Shown piece by piece: positions 9,191 through 17,353 of a stretch of DNA of 64,000 nt; the stretch's first letter is position 1, and each line of letters opens with the position of its first letter. The notes under the pieces were generated by a model that was not told the origin of the DNA, ran no database searches, and saw only the letters and a list, made by a program, of their open reading frames with translations. Source of the stretch: Microbacterium testaceum (GTDB lineage Bacteria > Actinomycetota > Actinomycetes > Actinomycetales > Microbacteriaceae); the NCBI RefSeq assembly GCF_003075375.1, contig NZ_QDFT01000012.1, positions 18,536 to 82,535 of the forward strand, given 5' to 3'. The position numbers and the translations under genes were made by a program.

Positions 9191-9289
9191 CCGAGCGGAC
9201 GCCGACGCGCCCGAGCGACCTCAGCCCGCGGTGCGGTCGCCGGCGCGGCTGAGCGGTCGCCGAGGCGCCCGAGGCTCCTCAGCCCGCGG
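9191..9289. repeat. Imperfect 41-bp direct repeat at a 58-bp period
   Basis: Copies at 9191-9231 and 9249-9289 match at about 35 of 41 positions. The second copy contains the stop codon and last codons of the histidine kinase; the first lies in the intergenic region and repeats that stop-codon segment. It looks like a local duplication of the gene's 3' end. Confidence 0.6.
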
Positions 9290-10382
9290 CCTCGTCGTCG
9301 GCGCGGGGGATCGAGAGCACGACGGTCGTCCCCTCGCCCAGCGTGCTCCGGATGCGCAGCGTGCCACCGTGCGCGGACACGATCTGCTGGACGCTGGCGA
9401 GCCCTATCCCGCGTCCCCCGTCGCCGTCGTCGGCGAGGCGTCCGCGGTGGCCCTCCTGGGTGATCGAGGCGAGGTCGTCGGGATGGATGCCCCGGCCGTG
9501 GTCGCGCACGCGGACGGCGGCACCCTCGTCGGTCTCGAAGGCGTCGACCTCGATGACGTCGTCCGAGTACTTCGCCGCGTTCTCGAGCACGTTGGCGATC
9601 GCGCGACGCAGGCCCAGGACGTCTCCAAGGATGGCGACGGCATCCATCTGTCCGAATCGCACCCGACCGAGGTCGCCCGGCAGCACGACCGCGACGGCTC
9701 CCCGCGCGATGAGATCGAGGGTGGCGCGTCGCCGCCCGCGCTCGGCGGTGCTGTCCACGTCGCTCATCAGCGCCTGCGCCATGGCGATGATGTGGTCGCT
9801 CGCCTCCCCGGCGAGTCGCAGAAGGCGGTGATCCGGGGGCAGTTCCTCGCCGATCAGGTCGAGGTAGCCGCGCAGGGCGGTGACGGGTGACAGCAGGTCG
9901 TGCGCGAAGGTGCGCCGCAGAGCGGCCCGCTCGTCGGCGGCCTGCTTCTCGCTCGTGAGGTCGCGCACGATCTTCACGAACCCCTGCACCTGGCCTTCGC
10001 CGTTGCGGATCGCCGAGATGGTCACGCGCGCCCAGAACTCCGTTCCGTCGCGGCGGACGCGCCAGCCGGTGTCCTCGACGTGCCCGTCGCGCTGGGCGGC
10101 GGCGAGCAGCTGATCGGGCAGTCCGCGTCGCTGGGCCTCGGCGCGGTAGAACCGCGAGAAGTGCGAGCCGATGATCTCGTCCTCGGTGTACCCCTTGATC
10201 CGTTCGGCGCCGTGGTTCCACCCGCGCACGAAACCGCCGCCGTCGAGTTTGACGATCGCGAACAGGTCCACCTGATCGTCCCAGTCGCGGGGGATGGAGC
10301 GGCGGATGCTGGCCAGCGGGTGCGGGGCCTCAGCGGCACGCGCGGCCGTGGGGGCCGTCGGTTCATCGGGCACCGTGGTCAT
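9279..10382 (-). CDS. PAS-domain sensor histidine kinase
   Basis: 367-residue cytoplasmic kinase without membrane helices. A PAS domain is at about residues 35-150 (GWNHGAERIKGYTEDEIIGSHF, then a PAC-like RRDGTEFWARVTI stretch). The H-box is FAHDLLSPVTALRGY with phospho-acceptor His161. The ATPase domain shows NVLENAAKY (N-box), DHGRGI (G1) and GRGIGL (G2). No response regulator is adjacent, so it is an orphan here; a soluble PAS kinase would sense an internal cue such as redox or light, but no ligand is evident. The preceding gene on this strand has its own terminator, so it is probably transcribed alone. Confidence 0.9.
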   Translation of the reverse strand: MTTVPDEPTAPTAARAAEAPHPLASIRRSIPRDWDDQVDLFAIVKLDGGGFVRGWNHGAERIKGYTEDEIIGSHFSRFYRAEAQRRGLPDQLLAAAQRDGHVEDTGWRVRRDGTEFWARVTISAIRNGEGQVQGFVKIVRDLTSEKQAADERAALRRTFAHDLLSPVTALRGYLDLIGEELPPDHRLLRLAGEASDHIIAMAQALMSDVDSTAERGRRRATLDLIARGAVAVVLPGDLGRVRFGQMDAVAILGDVLGLRRAIANVLENAAKYSDDVIEVDAFETDEGAAVRVRDHGRGIHPDDLASITQEGHRGRLADDGDGGRGIGLASVQQIVSAHGGTLRIRSTLGEGTTVVLSIPRADDEAAG

Positions 10383-10487
10383 TCGGGACCACCGTTCGGG
10401 CGGGTGGTGCGTGCGACAGGCATACAGCGATCATGCCCTCGGATGCCGCGCGGGTCGAGCGATTGACAGCGACGACCACCGCAAACG

Positions 10488-10527
10488 CGACGACGCGCGC
10501 CCTCCCTGAGAAGGACGCGCGTCGTCG
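10488..10527 (-). terminator. Hairpin terminator of the molybdopterin oxidoreductase gene
   Basis: A 12-bp perfect stem (10488-10499 with 10516-10527) with a 16-nt loop, 14 bp past the stop codon; on the minus strand it is followed by a short TTT. Confidence 0.65.
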
Positions 10528-10541
10528 GCGGCGGTCGGTCG

Positions 10542-12131
10542 TCAGCTCGAGACGGTGACCAGGGTGCGCTGCCAGCCGCTCGAGCCGTCGGGCGCGATCG
10601 GCGCCTGCTGCTCGATCTGCAGGTTGCCCTGCTTGTCGGTGGCGCGCACGGCGATGTAGTGGCTGCCGGCCTCGGCGTTCCAGTCGAAGCGCCATTGCAC
10701 CCACGACTGGTCGTTGATGGGGTTCGACAGCTGGGTCTCCTGCCAGTCGCCGTCGTCGATGCGCACTTCGACCTTCTGCACGCCGACGGGCTGAGCCCAG
10801 GCCATGCCCGCGATGGTCACGGTGCCCGCGGCGACGGGGGTGCCGATCTTGGGAGTGTCCACGCGCGACGACAGCTTGATGGGCGCCTGCGCCGCGTAGC
10901 CGCGGGGCGTCCAGTAGGCCTCGTCCTTGTCGAAGCGGGTGACGGTGAGCTTGGTGACCCACTTGGTCGCCGAGACGTAGCCGTACAGGCCGGGGACCAC
11001 CATGCGCACGGGGAAGCCGTGCTCGAAGGGGAGCGGCTCGCCGTTCATAGCCACCGCGAAGATCGCGTCGAGGTTGTCGTCGACCAGCGCCGAGAGGGGG
11101 GTGGATGCCGTGTACCCGTCGACGCTCTCGGAGAGCACCATGTCGGCGTCGGCCTGCGGTCCCGCCATGCGCAGGATGTCGCGGATGGGGACACCGGTCC
11201 AGATGGCGTTTCCGACCAGATCGCCGCCGACCTCGTTCGACACGCACGTGAGGGTCACGCCGTACTCGTCGAGGCCGCGGTTGACGAGGTCGTCGAAGCT
11301 CAGCTCGATGGGGGTGTCGACCATGCCGTCGATCTGCAGACGCCAGGTCGTGGGGTCGACGTTCGGCACCGTGAGGGCGGTGTCGACGCGGTAGAAGTCG
11401 CTGTTGGGGGTGATGATCGGGCTCAGGCCCTCGATCTCCCAGTTCGCGCCGTCGGGGACGGTGACGGTGCGGCGGGGCGACGGCAAGCGCAGGGCGTCGC
11501 GGGCCGCGGCGACCGACGAGGTGGTGGCGTTGAGCACGCGGGCGCCGACACCGACGACGACGGCGCCGAGTGCGGTCAGACCGGTGAAAAGCAGGAACTG
11601 GCGGCGGTCCGTGCCGGCGGTCTCGCCGTCGCGGTTCCGGGCGGGTCCGATCCAGCGCTTCAGGCGCCCGATCGCCAGCACCAGCACGGCGACGCCGGCG
11701 ATGGTGCCGACCACCGGCGGCAGCCACGACAGGGCGCCCGCTCCCGCGCGCGTGATGATCGCGGCGGTGGCGAGGATGCCGCCGATGCCCAGCAGGACCG
11801 CCCCGACGAAACGGAAGCGGTACTCGAGCACACCGGCGACGGCGGCGGCGACGGCGGCACCGAGGCCCACACCGACGAGCAGGGCGATCTTGTCGGACTC
11901 GCCGAAGAGCGTGATCGCCAGCTCCTTCAGCGGGCGGGGCACGATGTCGACGATGAACGAGCCGACCGCCAGGACCGGGCTCGCGGATCGCGCGAACAGC
12001 GCGGCGAGGAGTTCGGCCACGGCGAGCAGCGCGGCGGCCGCGACGATGCCGGCCAGCGCGGCCCAGGGCCACGCGTGCGGCTTGCGCGTCGTGGTCGTGT
12101 CGGTGGCCCGTGCCCGGGTGTCGGTCGTCAT
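10542..12131 (-). CDS. Membrane-bound sulfite-oxidase-family molybdopterin oxidoreductase
   Basis: 529 residues. The N-terminal 190 or so residues contain about four membrane helices, then a DRRQFLLF segment with a fifth hydrophobic stretch, resembling a Tat-type anchor. The rest is the sulfite oxidase (SUOX/YedY-like) fold, with the Mo-coordinating Cys at about 296 in LTCVSNEVGG. A C-terminal Mo-co dimerisation domain follows (about 430-529, including VEVRIDDGDWQ). No haem domain is present. The catalytic domain is predicted to face outside. Substrate unknown: sulfite or an S/N-oxide is possible. The larger open frame reaching 13247 is read-through into the divergent region; ATG 12131 starts the family-like N-terminus. 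Confidence 0.88.
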   Translation of the reverse strand: MTTDTRARATDTTTTRKPHAWPWAALAGIVAAAALLAVAELLAALFARSASPVLAVGSFIVDIVPRPLKELAITLFGESDKIALLVGVGLGAAVAAAVAGVLEYRFRFVGAVLLGIGGILATAAIITRAGAGALSWLPPVVGTIAGVAVLVLAIGRLKRWIGPARNRDGETAGTDRRQFLLFTGLTALGAVVVGVGARVLNATTSSVAAARDALRLPSPRRTVTVPDGANWEIEGLSPIITPNSDFYRVDTALTVPNVDPTTWRLQIDGMVDTPIELSFDDLVNRGLDEYGVTLTCVSNEVGGDLVGNAIWTGVPIRDILRMAGPQADADMVLSESVDGYTASTPLSALVDDNLDAIFAVAMNGEPLPFEHGFPVRMVVPGLYGYVSATKWVTKLTVTRFDKDEAYWTPRGYAAQAPIKLSSRVDTPKIGTPVAAGTVTIAGMAWAQPVGVQKVEVRIDDGDWQETQLSNPINDQSWVQWRFDWNAEAGSHYIAVRATDKQGNLQIEQQAPIAPDGSSGWQRTLVTVSS

Positions 12132-12172
12132 GGCATCCCTCGCTCCTGGGGGCACGCGCGCGTGCTCCCGTC

Positions 12173-13147
12173 TCACCTTATGTTCGGAGCGGGAGGGGGA
12201 TCGGATGCCGGGATCCCTTTGTTCCGCGCCGCCTGCGTCGCGCCCGCGGGCGCCAGCGCGAACGCGGCCACACCGGTCGCGATGAGTGCCAGCGCGACCG
12301 CGAGTCCGGGGGTGAGCGGCTCGGCCAGCAGCGGTACCGCGAGGAGCGCCGTGAGGACGGGGCTGAGCGCTCCGGCGGCGGCGGGGATGCTGCTGCCCAG
12401 GTGCTTCACGGCGACCACGTAGCAGGCGGTCGAGAGCAGTCCGGTGCCCACGCCCTGCACGAGCGCGTAGGCGCCCCACGCGCCCGGGTCGATCCCGCCC
12501 GTGAAGAGGTGCGAGGGCATCGCGCCGGTGGCGGCGAGGACGAGCGCGGCGATCAGGGAGCTCAGCGCGACGATGGCGATGACGCCGACGGGGTCCAGGC
12601 CGGTGCGGGCGAGCCCCAGTGTGTAGGCGGCCCACACGAAGCCCGCGGCGAGCAGCACGGCGATCCCGCCGGGTCCGCCCGGCCCGCCGGTCAGGACGGC
12701 ACTGGCGGCGACCCCCGCCACGATGAGGCCCAGCGCCGTCAGCCGGCGGCGCGAGGGCGCCCGACGGTGGCGGGCCAGGAGCAGCAGGGTGACGAACAGG
12801 GGGACGGTCCCCGGCACGAGCAGCCCGGTCAGCGCGGCCGAGGTGAGGTGCGCACCTCCGGCGAACAGCAGGAAGTGGGGCAGACCCGCCAGCAGGACGA
12901 GGGCGAGGACCCCCCGCCGCTCGCCGCGGAGGCGGCGCAGGGTGCGCGGCATCCACGGGATCAGCAGCAGCGCGGGCACGCCGAAGCGGACGATCGCGGC
13001 ATCCGCCATGGTCATTCCCGTGCTCTCGAGCGCACGGGTGGTCAGGGCGAAGGACGACCACAGGCAGATGACCGCCGCCAGGGCCGCGACGCCGGTGAGC
13101 GCGCCGCGAGCGGGCGCGACGGTCCGCGGCAGGGGGAAGACGGTCAC
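12173..13147 (-). CDS. EamA/DMT-family transporter
   Basis: 324 residues with about ten hydrophobic helices in two homologous halves, the EamA (drug/metabolite transporter) layout; halves begin near LAAVICLWSSFALTTRA and near GGIAVLLAAGFVWAAYTLGLAR. Such proteins export amino acids or other metabolites. It starts at GTG 13147 and is divergent from an Lrp/AsnC regulator 80 bp away, a common pairing in which the regulator controls an amino-acid exporter; that link is inferred from position. Confidence 0.88.
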   Translation of the reverse strand: MTVFPLPRTVAPARGALTGVAALAAVICLWSSFALTTRALESTGMTMADAAIVRFGVPALLLIPWMPRTLRRLRGERRGVLALVLLAGLPHFLLFAGGAHLTSAALTGLLVPGTVPLFVTLLLLARHRRAPSRRRLTALGLIVAGVAASAVLTGGPGGPGGIAVLLAAGFVWAAYTLGLARTGLDPVGVIAIVALSSLIAALVLAATGAMPSHLFTGGIDPGAWGAYALVQGVGTGLLSTACYVVAVKHLGSSIPAAAGALSPVLTALLAVPLLAEPLTPGLAVALALIATGVAAFALAPAGATQAARNKGIPASDPPPAPNIR

Positions 13148-13212
13148 GAGCCGAGCGTAGAAATGATCGGCGCGCAGGCGATTGCGAAAATTGCCGTATC
13201 GGCGACGACATT

Positions 13213-13225
13213 GGCAGAATCTGCC
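13213..13225. promoter_or_regulatory. Perfect 13-bp palindrome, candidate Lrp-type operator
   Basis: GGCAGA-A-TCTGCC sits 2 bp before the ATG of the Lrp-family gene, in the 80-bp region shared with the divergent exporter. Binding here would block initiation of the regulator, so autoregulation is likely. An ATTGC-N4-ATTGC direct repeat lies farther upstream. Confidence 0.45.
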
Positions 13226-13227
13226 CC

Positions 13228-13707
13228 ATGACGCCGCTCGACCGCATCGATCACCTCATCCTGCGCGAGCTGCAGCAGGACGGACGCCTCACCAATCAGG
13301 AGCTCGCCGATCGCGTGGGCCTGTCGCCGTCGCCGTGCCTGCGCCGCGTGCGGCAGCTCGAGCAGGCGGGCATCATCGAGGGCTACCGCGCCGTCGTCTC
13401 GCCCAAGGCCGTCGACCTGACGATCACGGCCTTCGTCCGCCTGCGACTCGCCTCGCACGAGGGGTCGACGGTGGATGCCGTCGAGCAGCGCCTGCGGGCG
13501 ATCCCGCACATCGTCGAGGCGCATCTGCTCGCGGGGGACTGGGACTACCTGGTCCGCATCGTCACCCCGAGCTTCGAGGAGTACGAGAAGCTCCTGCGCG
13601 AGCACCTCCGCGCGATCCCGTCGCTGTCGTCCATCGACACGACGTTCGCGTTCGCGGTGACCAAGCCGGTCTCACCGCTGCCGCTCGGGACCGATACCGC
13701 CGGGTGA
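13228..13707 (+). CDS. Lrp/AsnC-family transcriptional regulator
   Basis: 159 residues: an N-terminal winged helix-turn-helix (LDRIDHLILRELQQDGRLTN, then ELADRVGLSPSPCLRRVRQL) followed by the RAM/AsnC ligand-binding domain (about 65-150, with HLLAGDWDYLVRI). The motif LSPSPCLRRV is the recognition helix typical of Lrp. These regulators sense amino acids as octamers. It is divergent from the EamA exporter and is the likely regulator of it. Confidence 0.93.
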   Translation: MTPLDRIDHLILRELQQDGRLTNQELADRVGLSPSPCLRRVRQLEQAGIIEGYRAVVSPKAVDLTITAFVRLRLASHEGSTVDAVEQRLRAIPHIVEAHLLAGDWDYLVRIVTPSFEEYEKLLREHLRAIPSLSSIDTTFAFAVTKPVSPLPLGTDTAG

Positions 13708-13710
13708 GGT

Positions 13711-13751
13711 CGTCGCCGGGACGGGACGCATCCCGTGCCCGGCGACGATTT
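13711..13751. terminator. Bidirectional terminator between convergent genes
   Basis: A long stem (13711-13726 with 13731-13747, one bulged base) has a CGCA loop and is followed by ATTT. It lies between the stops of the Lrp gene and the convergent small membrane-associated gene. Confidence 0.75.
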
Positions 13752-13752
13752 C

Positions 13753-13938
13753 TCAGCGCGCCTGGCGCTGCTTGAGCAGCTTCGCCTGCACCTTGCGGCG
13801 GATCTTCTGCACCTTCGGGTCCTTCCAGACCCGGTAGGCGACCGTCCCGGCGGCAGCCGCGCGCCCGATCGCCGTGCGCGCGAGGATCGCTCCCGCGAGT
13901 CCGACCGCGCCCGTTCCGATCCATCGTCCGACACCCAT
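13753..13938 (-). CDS. Small basic membrane-associated protein, unknown function
   Basis: 61 residues: a Gly/Ala-rich hydrophobic N-terminal half (about residues 8-34) and a strongly basic C-terminus (KDPKVQKIRRKVQAKLLKQRQAR). A clear GGAGG ribosome site lies just upstream of the ATG, and a terminator follows its stop, which together support a real gene. No family recognised. Confidence 0.65.
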   Translation of the reverse strand: MGVGRWIGTGAVGLAGAILARTAIGRAAAAGTVAYRVWKDPKVQKIRRKVQAKLLKQRQAR

Positions 13939-14039
13939 GACGCCTCCTTCGATCGCGTGTGCGAGTTTCCATCACACGCGATCGACCGCCCGATGGCTCG
14001 ACGCTTGCGCTGGCACCGCGGGTGTGCTGCGTACCGGGG

Positions 14040-15080
14040 TCAGGCGATGCGCTCGCCGACCCCGGCCGCGAACGGCTCGAGCGCCGAGAGGACGTCGTCG
14101 CTCAGCGTGGTCGTGCTCGCGGCCACTGCGTCGTCGATCTGGCTCGTGCGCGAGGCCCCGATGATCGCCGTCGTGACCACCGGGTCGCGCAGCACCCACG
14201 CGACGGCGAGCTGGGGGATCGACAGGCCGGCCTCGCGTGCCACGCCGTCGATGCCGCGGATGCGCTCGAGGTAGTCGTCGGTCAGGGCCGAGGAGTCCAG
14301 GAAGCGGCTGTCCGCGGCGCGCGAGTCGGCCGGTACCGTGCCGTCGAGGTACTTCGCGGTCAGAAGGCCCTGCGCCAGGGGAGAGAAGACGGCGCTTCCG
14401 ACCGCGAGTTCACGCAGGGTCGGGAACAGGTCCTCCTCGGGCGTGCGGTCGAAGAGCGAGTAGCGCGGCTGGTGCACGAACAGCCGCACCCCCTCGGCGG
14501 CGAGCAGCTCGTGCGCGCGCCGGGTGAGGGCGGCGGGGTAGTTCGAGATCCCCGCGTACAGCGCCTTGCCGCTGCGCACGATGTCGGCGAGCGCGTGGAC
14601 GGTCTCTTCGATCGGCGTCTCGGTGTCGACGCGGTGCGAGTAGAACACGTCCACGTAATCGGTGCGCATGCGGGTCAGGCTCTGCTCGAGCGAGCGCACG
14701 AGGTACTTGCGCGAACCGCCGTCGCCGTAGGGGCCGGGCCACATGTCGTAGCCGGCCTTGGTCGAGAGGAACAGCTCGTCGCGGTAGCGACGCAGGTCGC
14801 TGTCGAGCACGGTGCCGAAGGTCGTCTCGGCGGCGCCGTAGGGCGGGCCGTAGTTGTTGGCGAGGTCGATGTGCACAATCCCGCGGTCTACGGCGTGGCG
14901 CAGGATCTCGCGCTGCACGTCGAGCGGGCGCGCGGAACCGAAGTTCTGCCACAGCCCCAGAGAGATGCGGGGGAGGGGGATGCCGCTGGCCCCGGCGCGC
15001 AGGAAGGGCACGTCGTCGTAGCGGGTCGCCGCGGCCTCGTAGGGGGCGATCAGGCGGGGGTCATCGGCGGCGATGGGCAT
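14040..15080 (-). CDS. Aldo/keto reductase, YghZ/L-glyceraldehyde-3-phosphate reductase-like
   Basis: 346-residue NADPH-dependent aldo/keto reductase. It shows DLANNYGPPYGAAE (catalytic Asp and Tyr), STKAGYDMWPGPYGDGGS (catalytic Lys and the insertion typical of the YghZ/AKR14 branch), YSHRVD (His) and a C-terminal IIGASRTSQIDDAV cofactor segment. YghZ reduces methylglyoxal and L-glyceraldehyde 3-phosphate; related enzymes act on other aldehydes, so the substrate is tentative. ATG 15080 is chosen for the GAGGAG site 4 bp before it. It lies downstream of mesD in the same direction, separated by a weak hairpin. Confidence 0.9.
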   Translation of the reverse strand: MPIAADDPRLIAPYEAAATRYDDVPFLRAGASGIPLPRISLGLWQNFGSARPLDVQREILRHAVDRGIVHIDLANNYGPPYGAAETTFGTVLDSDLRRYRDELFLSTKAGYDMWPGPYGDGGSRKYLVRSLEQSLTRMRTDYVDVFYSHRVDTETPIEETVHALADIVRSGKALYAGISNYPAALTRRAHELLAAEGVRLFVHQPRYSLFDRTPEEDLFPTLRELAVGSAVFSPLAQGLLTAKYLDGTVPADSRAADSRFLDSSALTDDYLERIRGIDGVAREAGLSIPQLAVAWVLRDPVVTTAIIGASRTSQIDDAVAASTTTLSDDVLSALEPFAAGVGERIA

Positions 15081-15164
15081 GGTGCTCCTCGGAACGGGGA
15101 AGGAAGCGCTCTGACCCTGCCACGGCATCCGCTCGCCGGTCGACAGCGCGGCGGGGACGGGAAG

Positions 15165-15193
15165 GGGCGGGCGCGGAGTCCTCCGGCCCGCCC
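15165..15193 (-). terminator. Weak GC hairpin after mesD
   Basis: An 8-bp all-GC stem (15165-15172 with 15186-15193) lies 6 bp past the mesD stop, with only a short pyrimidine run after it on the minus strand. It may attenuate rather than end transcription. Confidence 0.4.
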
Positions 15194-15199
15194 GATCGA

Positions 15200-16252
15200 T
15201 CAGCCCGCGAGCTCCTCGCGCAGCAGGGCCGCGCCGGCCGTGAGCGCGCTGACCTTGTCGTACGCGACATGACGCGGAAGCGGCGCCATGCCGCAGTTCG
15301 AACTCGGGATGAGCTTGTCGGCATCCACGAACTGCAGGGCGGCGCGGAGCGTGTCGGCGACCTCTTCGGGCGTCTCGATGCGCTCGCTGGCGACATCGAG
15401 GGCGCCGAGCATGACCCGCTTGCCACGGACCAGCTGGACGAGGTCGATCGGGACGTTCGATCGGTGGCTCTCGAGCGAGATGGTGTCGATGCTCGAGCGC
15501 TGCAGCAGCGGGAACGACTCCTCGTACTGACGCCACTCCGAGCCGAGCGTCGCCTTCCAGTCGGTGTTGGCCTTGATGCCGTAGCCGTAGCAGATGTGCA
15601 CGACGGTCTCGGCGCGCAAACCCTCGGCGGCGCGCTCGAGGGCGGCGACGCCCCAGTCCTTCAGCTCGTCGAAGAAGACGTTGAACGCCGGCTCGTCGAA
15701 CTGGATGATGTCGACGCCGGCCGCCTCCAGCTCGCGCGCCTCGTGGTTGAGGATGGTCGCGAACTCCCACGCGAGCTTCTCGCGGCTGCCGTAGTAGCGG
15801 TCGGCGAGGGTGTCGATCATCGTCATCGGGCCCGGGAGGGCCCACTTGATCGGTCGGTCGGTCTGCGCGCGCAGGAACGCGGCATCCTCGACGAAGACGG
15901 GATTGCGCCGGCTCACGGCGCCGACCACGGTCGGCACGCTCGCGTCGTAGCGGTCGCGGATGCGCACGGTCTCGCGGTTCTCGAAGTCGACCCCGTCGAG
16001 GTTCTCGATGAAGGTGGTCACGAAGTGCTGACGGGTCTGCTCGCCGTCGCTGATGATGTCCAGACCGCGGCGCTCCTGCTCCTGTACCGCGGCGCGCAGG
16101 GCGTCGTGCTTCCCCTCGACGAGCACGTCGCCCTCGAGCTCCCAGGGTGACCACAGCACCTCGGGCTTGGCGAGCCACGCGGGCTTGGGGAGGCTGCCGA
16201 CGGTCGAGGTGGGCAGGAGGGTCGTCACGGCGGCGGTTCCTTCGCGGGTCAT
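15200..16252 (-). CDS. mesD: Core methionine synthase MesD (MetE C-terminal-like)
   Basis: 350 residues, corresponding only to the C-terminal catalytic half of MetE. The zinc/homocysteine ligands are visible: His219-x-Cys221 in VVHICYG, Glu in ISLESHRSN, and Cys320 in SSNCGMAPLP. The methyl-folate-binding N-terminal domain of MetE is absent, so it should not use polyglutamyl methyl-folate as MetE does. It overlaps by 4 bp (ATGA) a DUF1852 gene. That pairing defines the MesD/MesX folate-independent methionine synthase of aerobic bacteria, whose methyl donor is, to my knowledge, unresolved. Start at ATG 16252 follows the overlap; an earlier in-frame start would run into mesX. Confidence 0.9.
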   Translation of the reverse strand: MTREGTAAVTTLLPTSTVGSLPKPAWLAKPEVLWSPWELEGDVLVEGKHDALRAAVQEQERRGLDIISDGEQTRQHFVTTFIENLDGVDFENRETVRIRDRYDASVPTVVGAVSRRNPVFVEDAAFLRAQTDRPIKWALPGPMTMIDTLADRYYGSREKLAWEFATILNHEARELEAAGVDIIQFDEPAFNVFFDELKDWGVAALERAAEGLRAETVVHICYGYGIKANTDWKATLGSEWRQYEESFPLLQRSSIDTISLESHRSNVPIDLVQLVRGKRVMLGALDVASERIETPEEVADTLRAALQFVDADKLIPSSNCGMAPLPRHVAYDKVSALTAGAALLREELAG

Positions 16253-17232
16253 CGGACGGGGGCGGCGTAGTCGGCGGCCCACGCGTCGAGGATGTGACGG
16301 TGGGGCGTCACGAAGTGCTCCTCGGCGTACCGGCCCTGGGTGACCGCGAGTCGGCTGCGCTCCTCGCGGTCGTAGTCGATGCCGGTCCGCACGAACTCGG
16401 GCTCGTCGAGCGTCGGCCGGTAGACCTCGCCCGCGGGGCTGACGGCGTTGTAGATCTCGGGACGGTAGATCTTCTGGAACGTCTCCATCGTGGCGATCGT
16501 GCCGGCCAGCTGCAGGTCGGAGTACTCCGCGGTGAGGTCGTCTCGGAAGTAGAACGCCAGCGGTGCGACGCTTCCGCGCGGCATGAAGTAGCGCACCTGC
16601 AGCCCCATGCGGCCGAAGTAGTCGTCGGTGAGCGAGAAGGAGTCCTGCGCGTACTCGACGCCGAGCACCGGGTGCACGACACCCGTGCGCCGGTAGGTGC
16701 GGCTCGTCGAGACGCTGATGCAGATCACCGGCGCCTGCGCGAAGCGGTCGCGGTACGCGTCGGAGTCGAGGAAGTGCTGGAAAATCTTGCCGTGCAGGAT
16801 GCCGAAGTCCTCTGGCACCGTGAAACCCTCGCCGCCGGCGTTGGCCGCGGGCAGGACGACGCTGAAGTCGTAGTCGCGCAGGTACGACGAGAAGTTGTTG
16901 CCGACGATGCCGCGGTGGCGCTCGCCGGTGCTCGTGTCGACGATGCTCACGTCGAGCACCTCGATGACGGGGAACTCCTCGTCATCCGCCCCGTCCCCGA
17001 AGCGCAGGTGCACCGAGACGATGTCGAGCTCGACGCGGTACCGGTCGTCGTCGCCCGGCACCAGCTCGTTCAGGCGGTGGTTCATCATCGACAGGGCGTT
17101 GCGCAGGTTCTGCTGACGGCCCGACCCGCGCGCCAGGTTGGCGAAGTTCGTCGTGACGCGCGAGGACTCGGCCGGGGCGTAGTCCTCGTCGAAACGGGTG
17201 GTGGTGATGCTGAACGTGATGTCGTTCGCCAT
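16249..17232 (-). CDS. mesX: DUF1852 protein MesX, partner of MesD
   Basis: 327 residues of the DUF1852 family, with no signal peptide or membrane segment. The family is known as an accessory protein needed by MesD-type methionine synthases. It has a conserved-looking N-terminus (NDITFSITTTRFDEDYAPAE) and Cys only at CISVSTSRTYRR. ATG 17232 gives the family N-terminus; a longer frame to 17298 adds a His/Pro-rich unlikely leader. First gene of the mesX-mesD operon, divergent from a LysR regulator. Confidence 0.9.
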   Translation of the reverse strand: MANDITFSITTTRFDEDYAPAESSRVTTNFANLARGSGRQQNLRNALSMMNHRLNELVPGDDDRYRVELDIVSVHLRFGDGADDEEFPVIEVLDVSIVDTSTGERHRGIVGNNFSSYLRDYDFSVVLPAANAGGEGFTVPEDFGILHGKIFQHFLDSDAYRDRFAQAPVICISVSTSRTYRRTGVVHPVLGVEYAQDSFSLTDDYFGRMGLQVRYFMPRGSVAPLAFYFRDDLTAEYSDLQLAGTIATMETFQKIYRPEIYNAVSPAGEVYRPTLDEPEFVRTGIDYDREERSRLAVTQGRYAEEHFVTPHRHILDAWAADYAAPVR

Positions 17233-17326
17233 GACGGGCCAATCGGGTGCGGGGGCCGGGTGGGCCCGCGGATGGTGGTGAGCCCATGCTGCTCCCACGG
17301 CGGAGGCATCGGGTAATTCCCGTCCA

Positions 17327-17353
17327 CTATGCAGTGTTATAGCTTTGCCCTAT
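17327..17353. promoter_or_regulatory. Alternating CTAT/ATAG sites, candidate LysR operator
   Basis: CTAT at 17327-17330, ATAG at 17339-17342 and CTAT at 17350-17353 form two overlapping inverted pairs (spacers 8 and 7). The last one overlaps the ATG of the LysR gene. Their position between divergent lysR and mesXD genes suits joint auto- and target regulation. No binding data; inference. Confidence 0.45.

Noticed and set aside
10542..13247. Single 901-codon minus-strand frame spanning the oxidoreductase and the EamA region
   Set aside because: Residues upstream of 12131 are a shadow of the EamA gene in another frame; the oxidoreductase starts with a normal membrane N-terminus at 12131.
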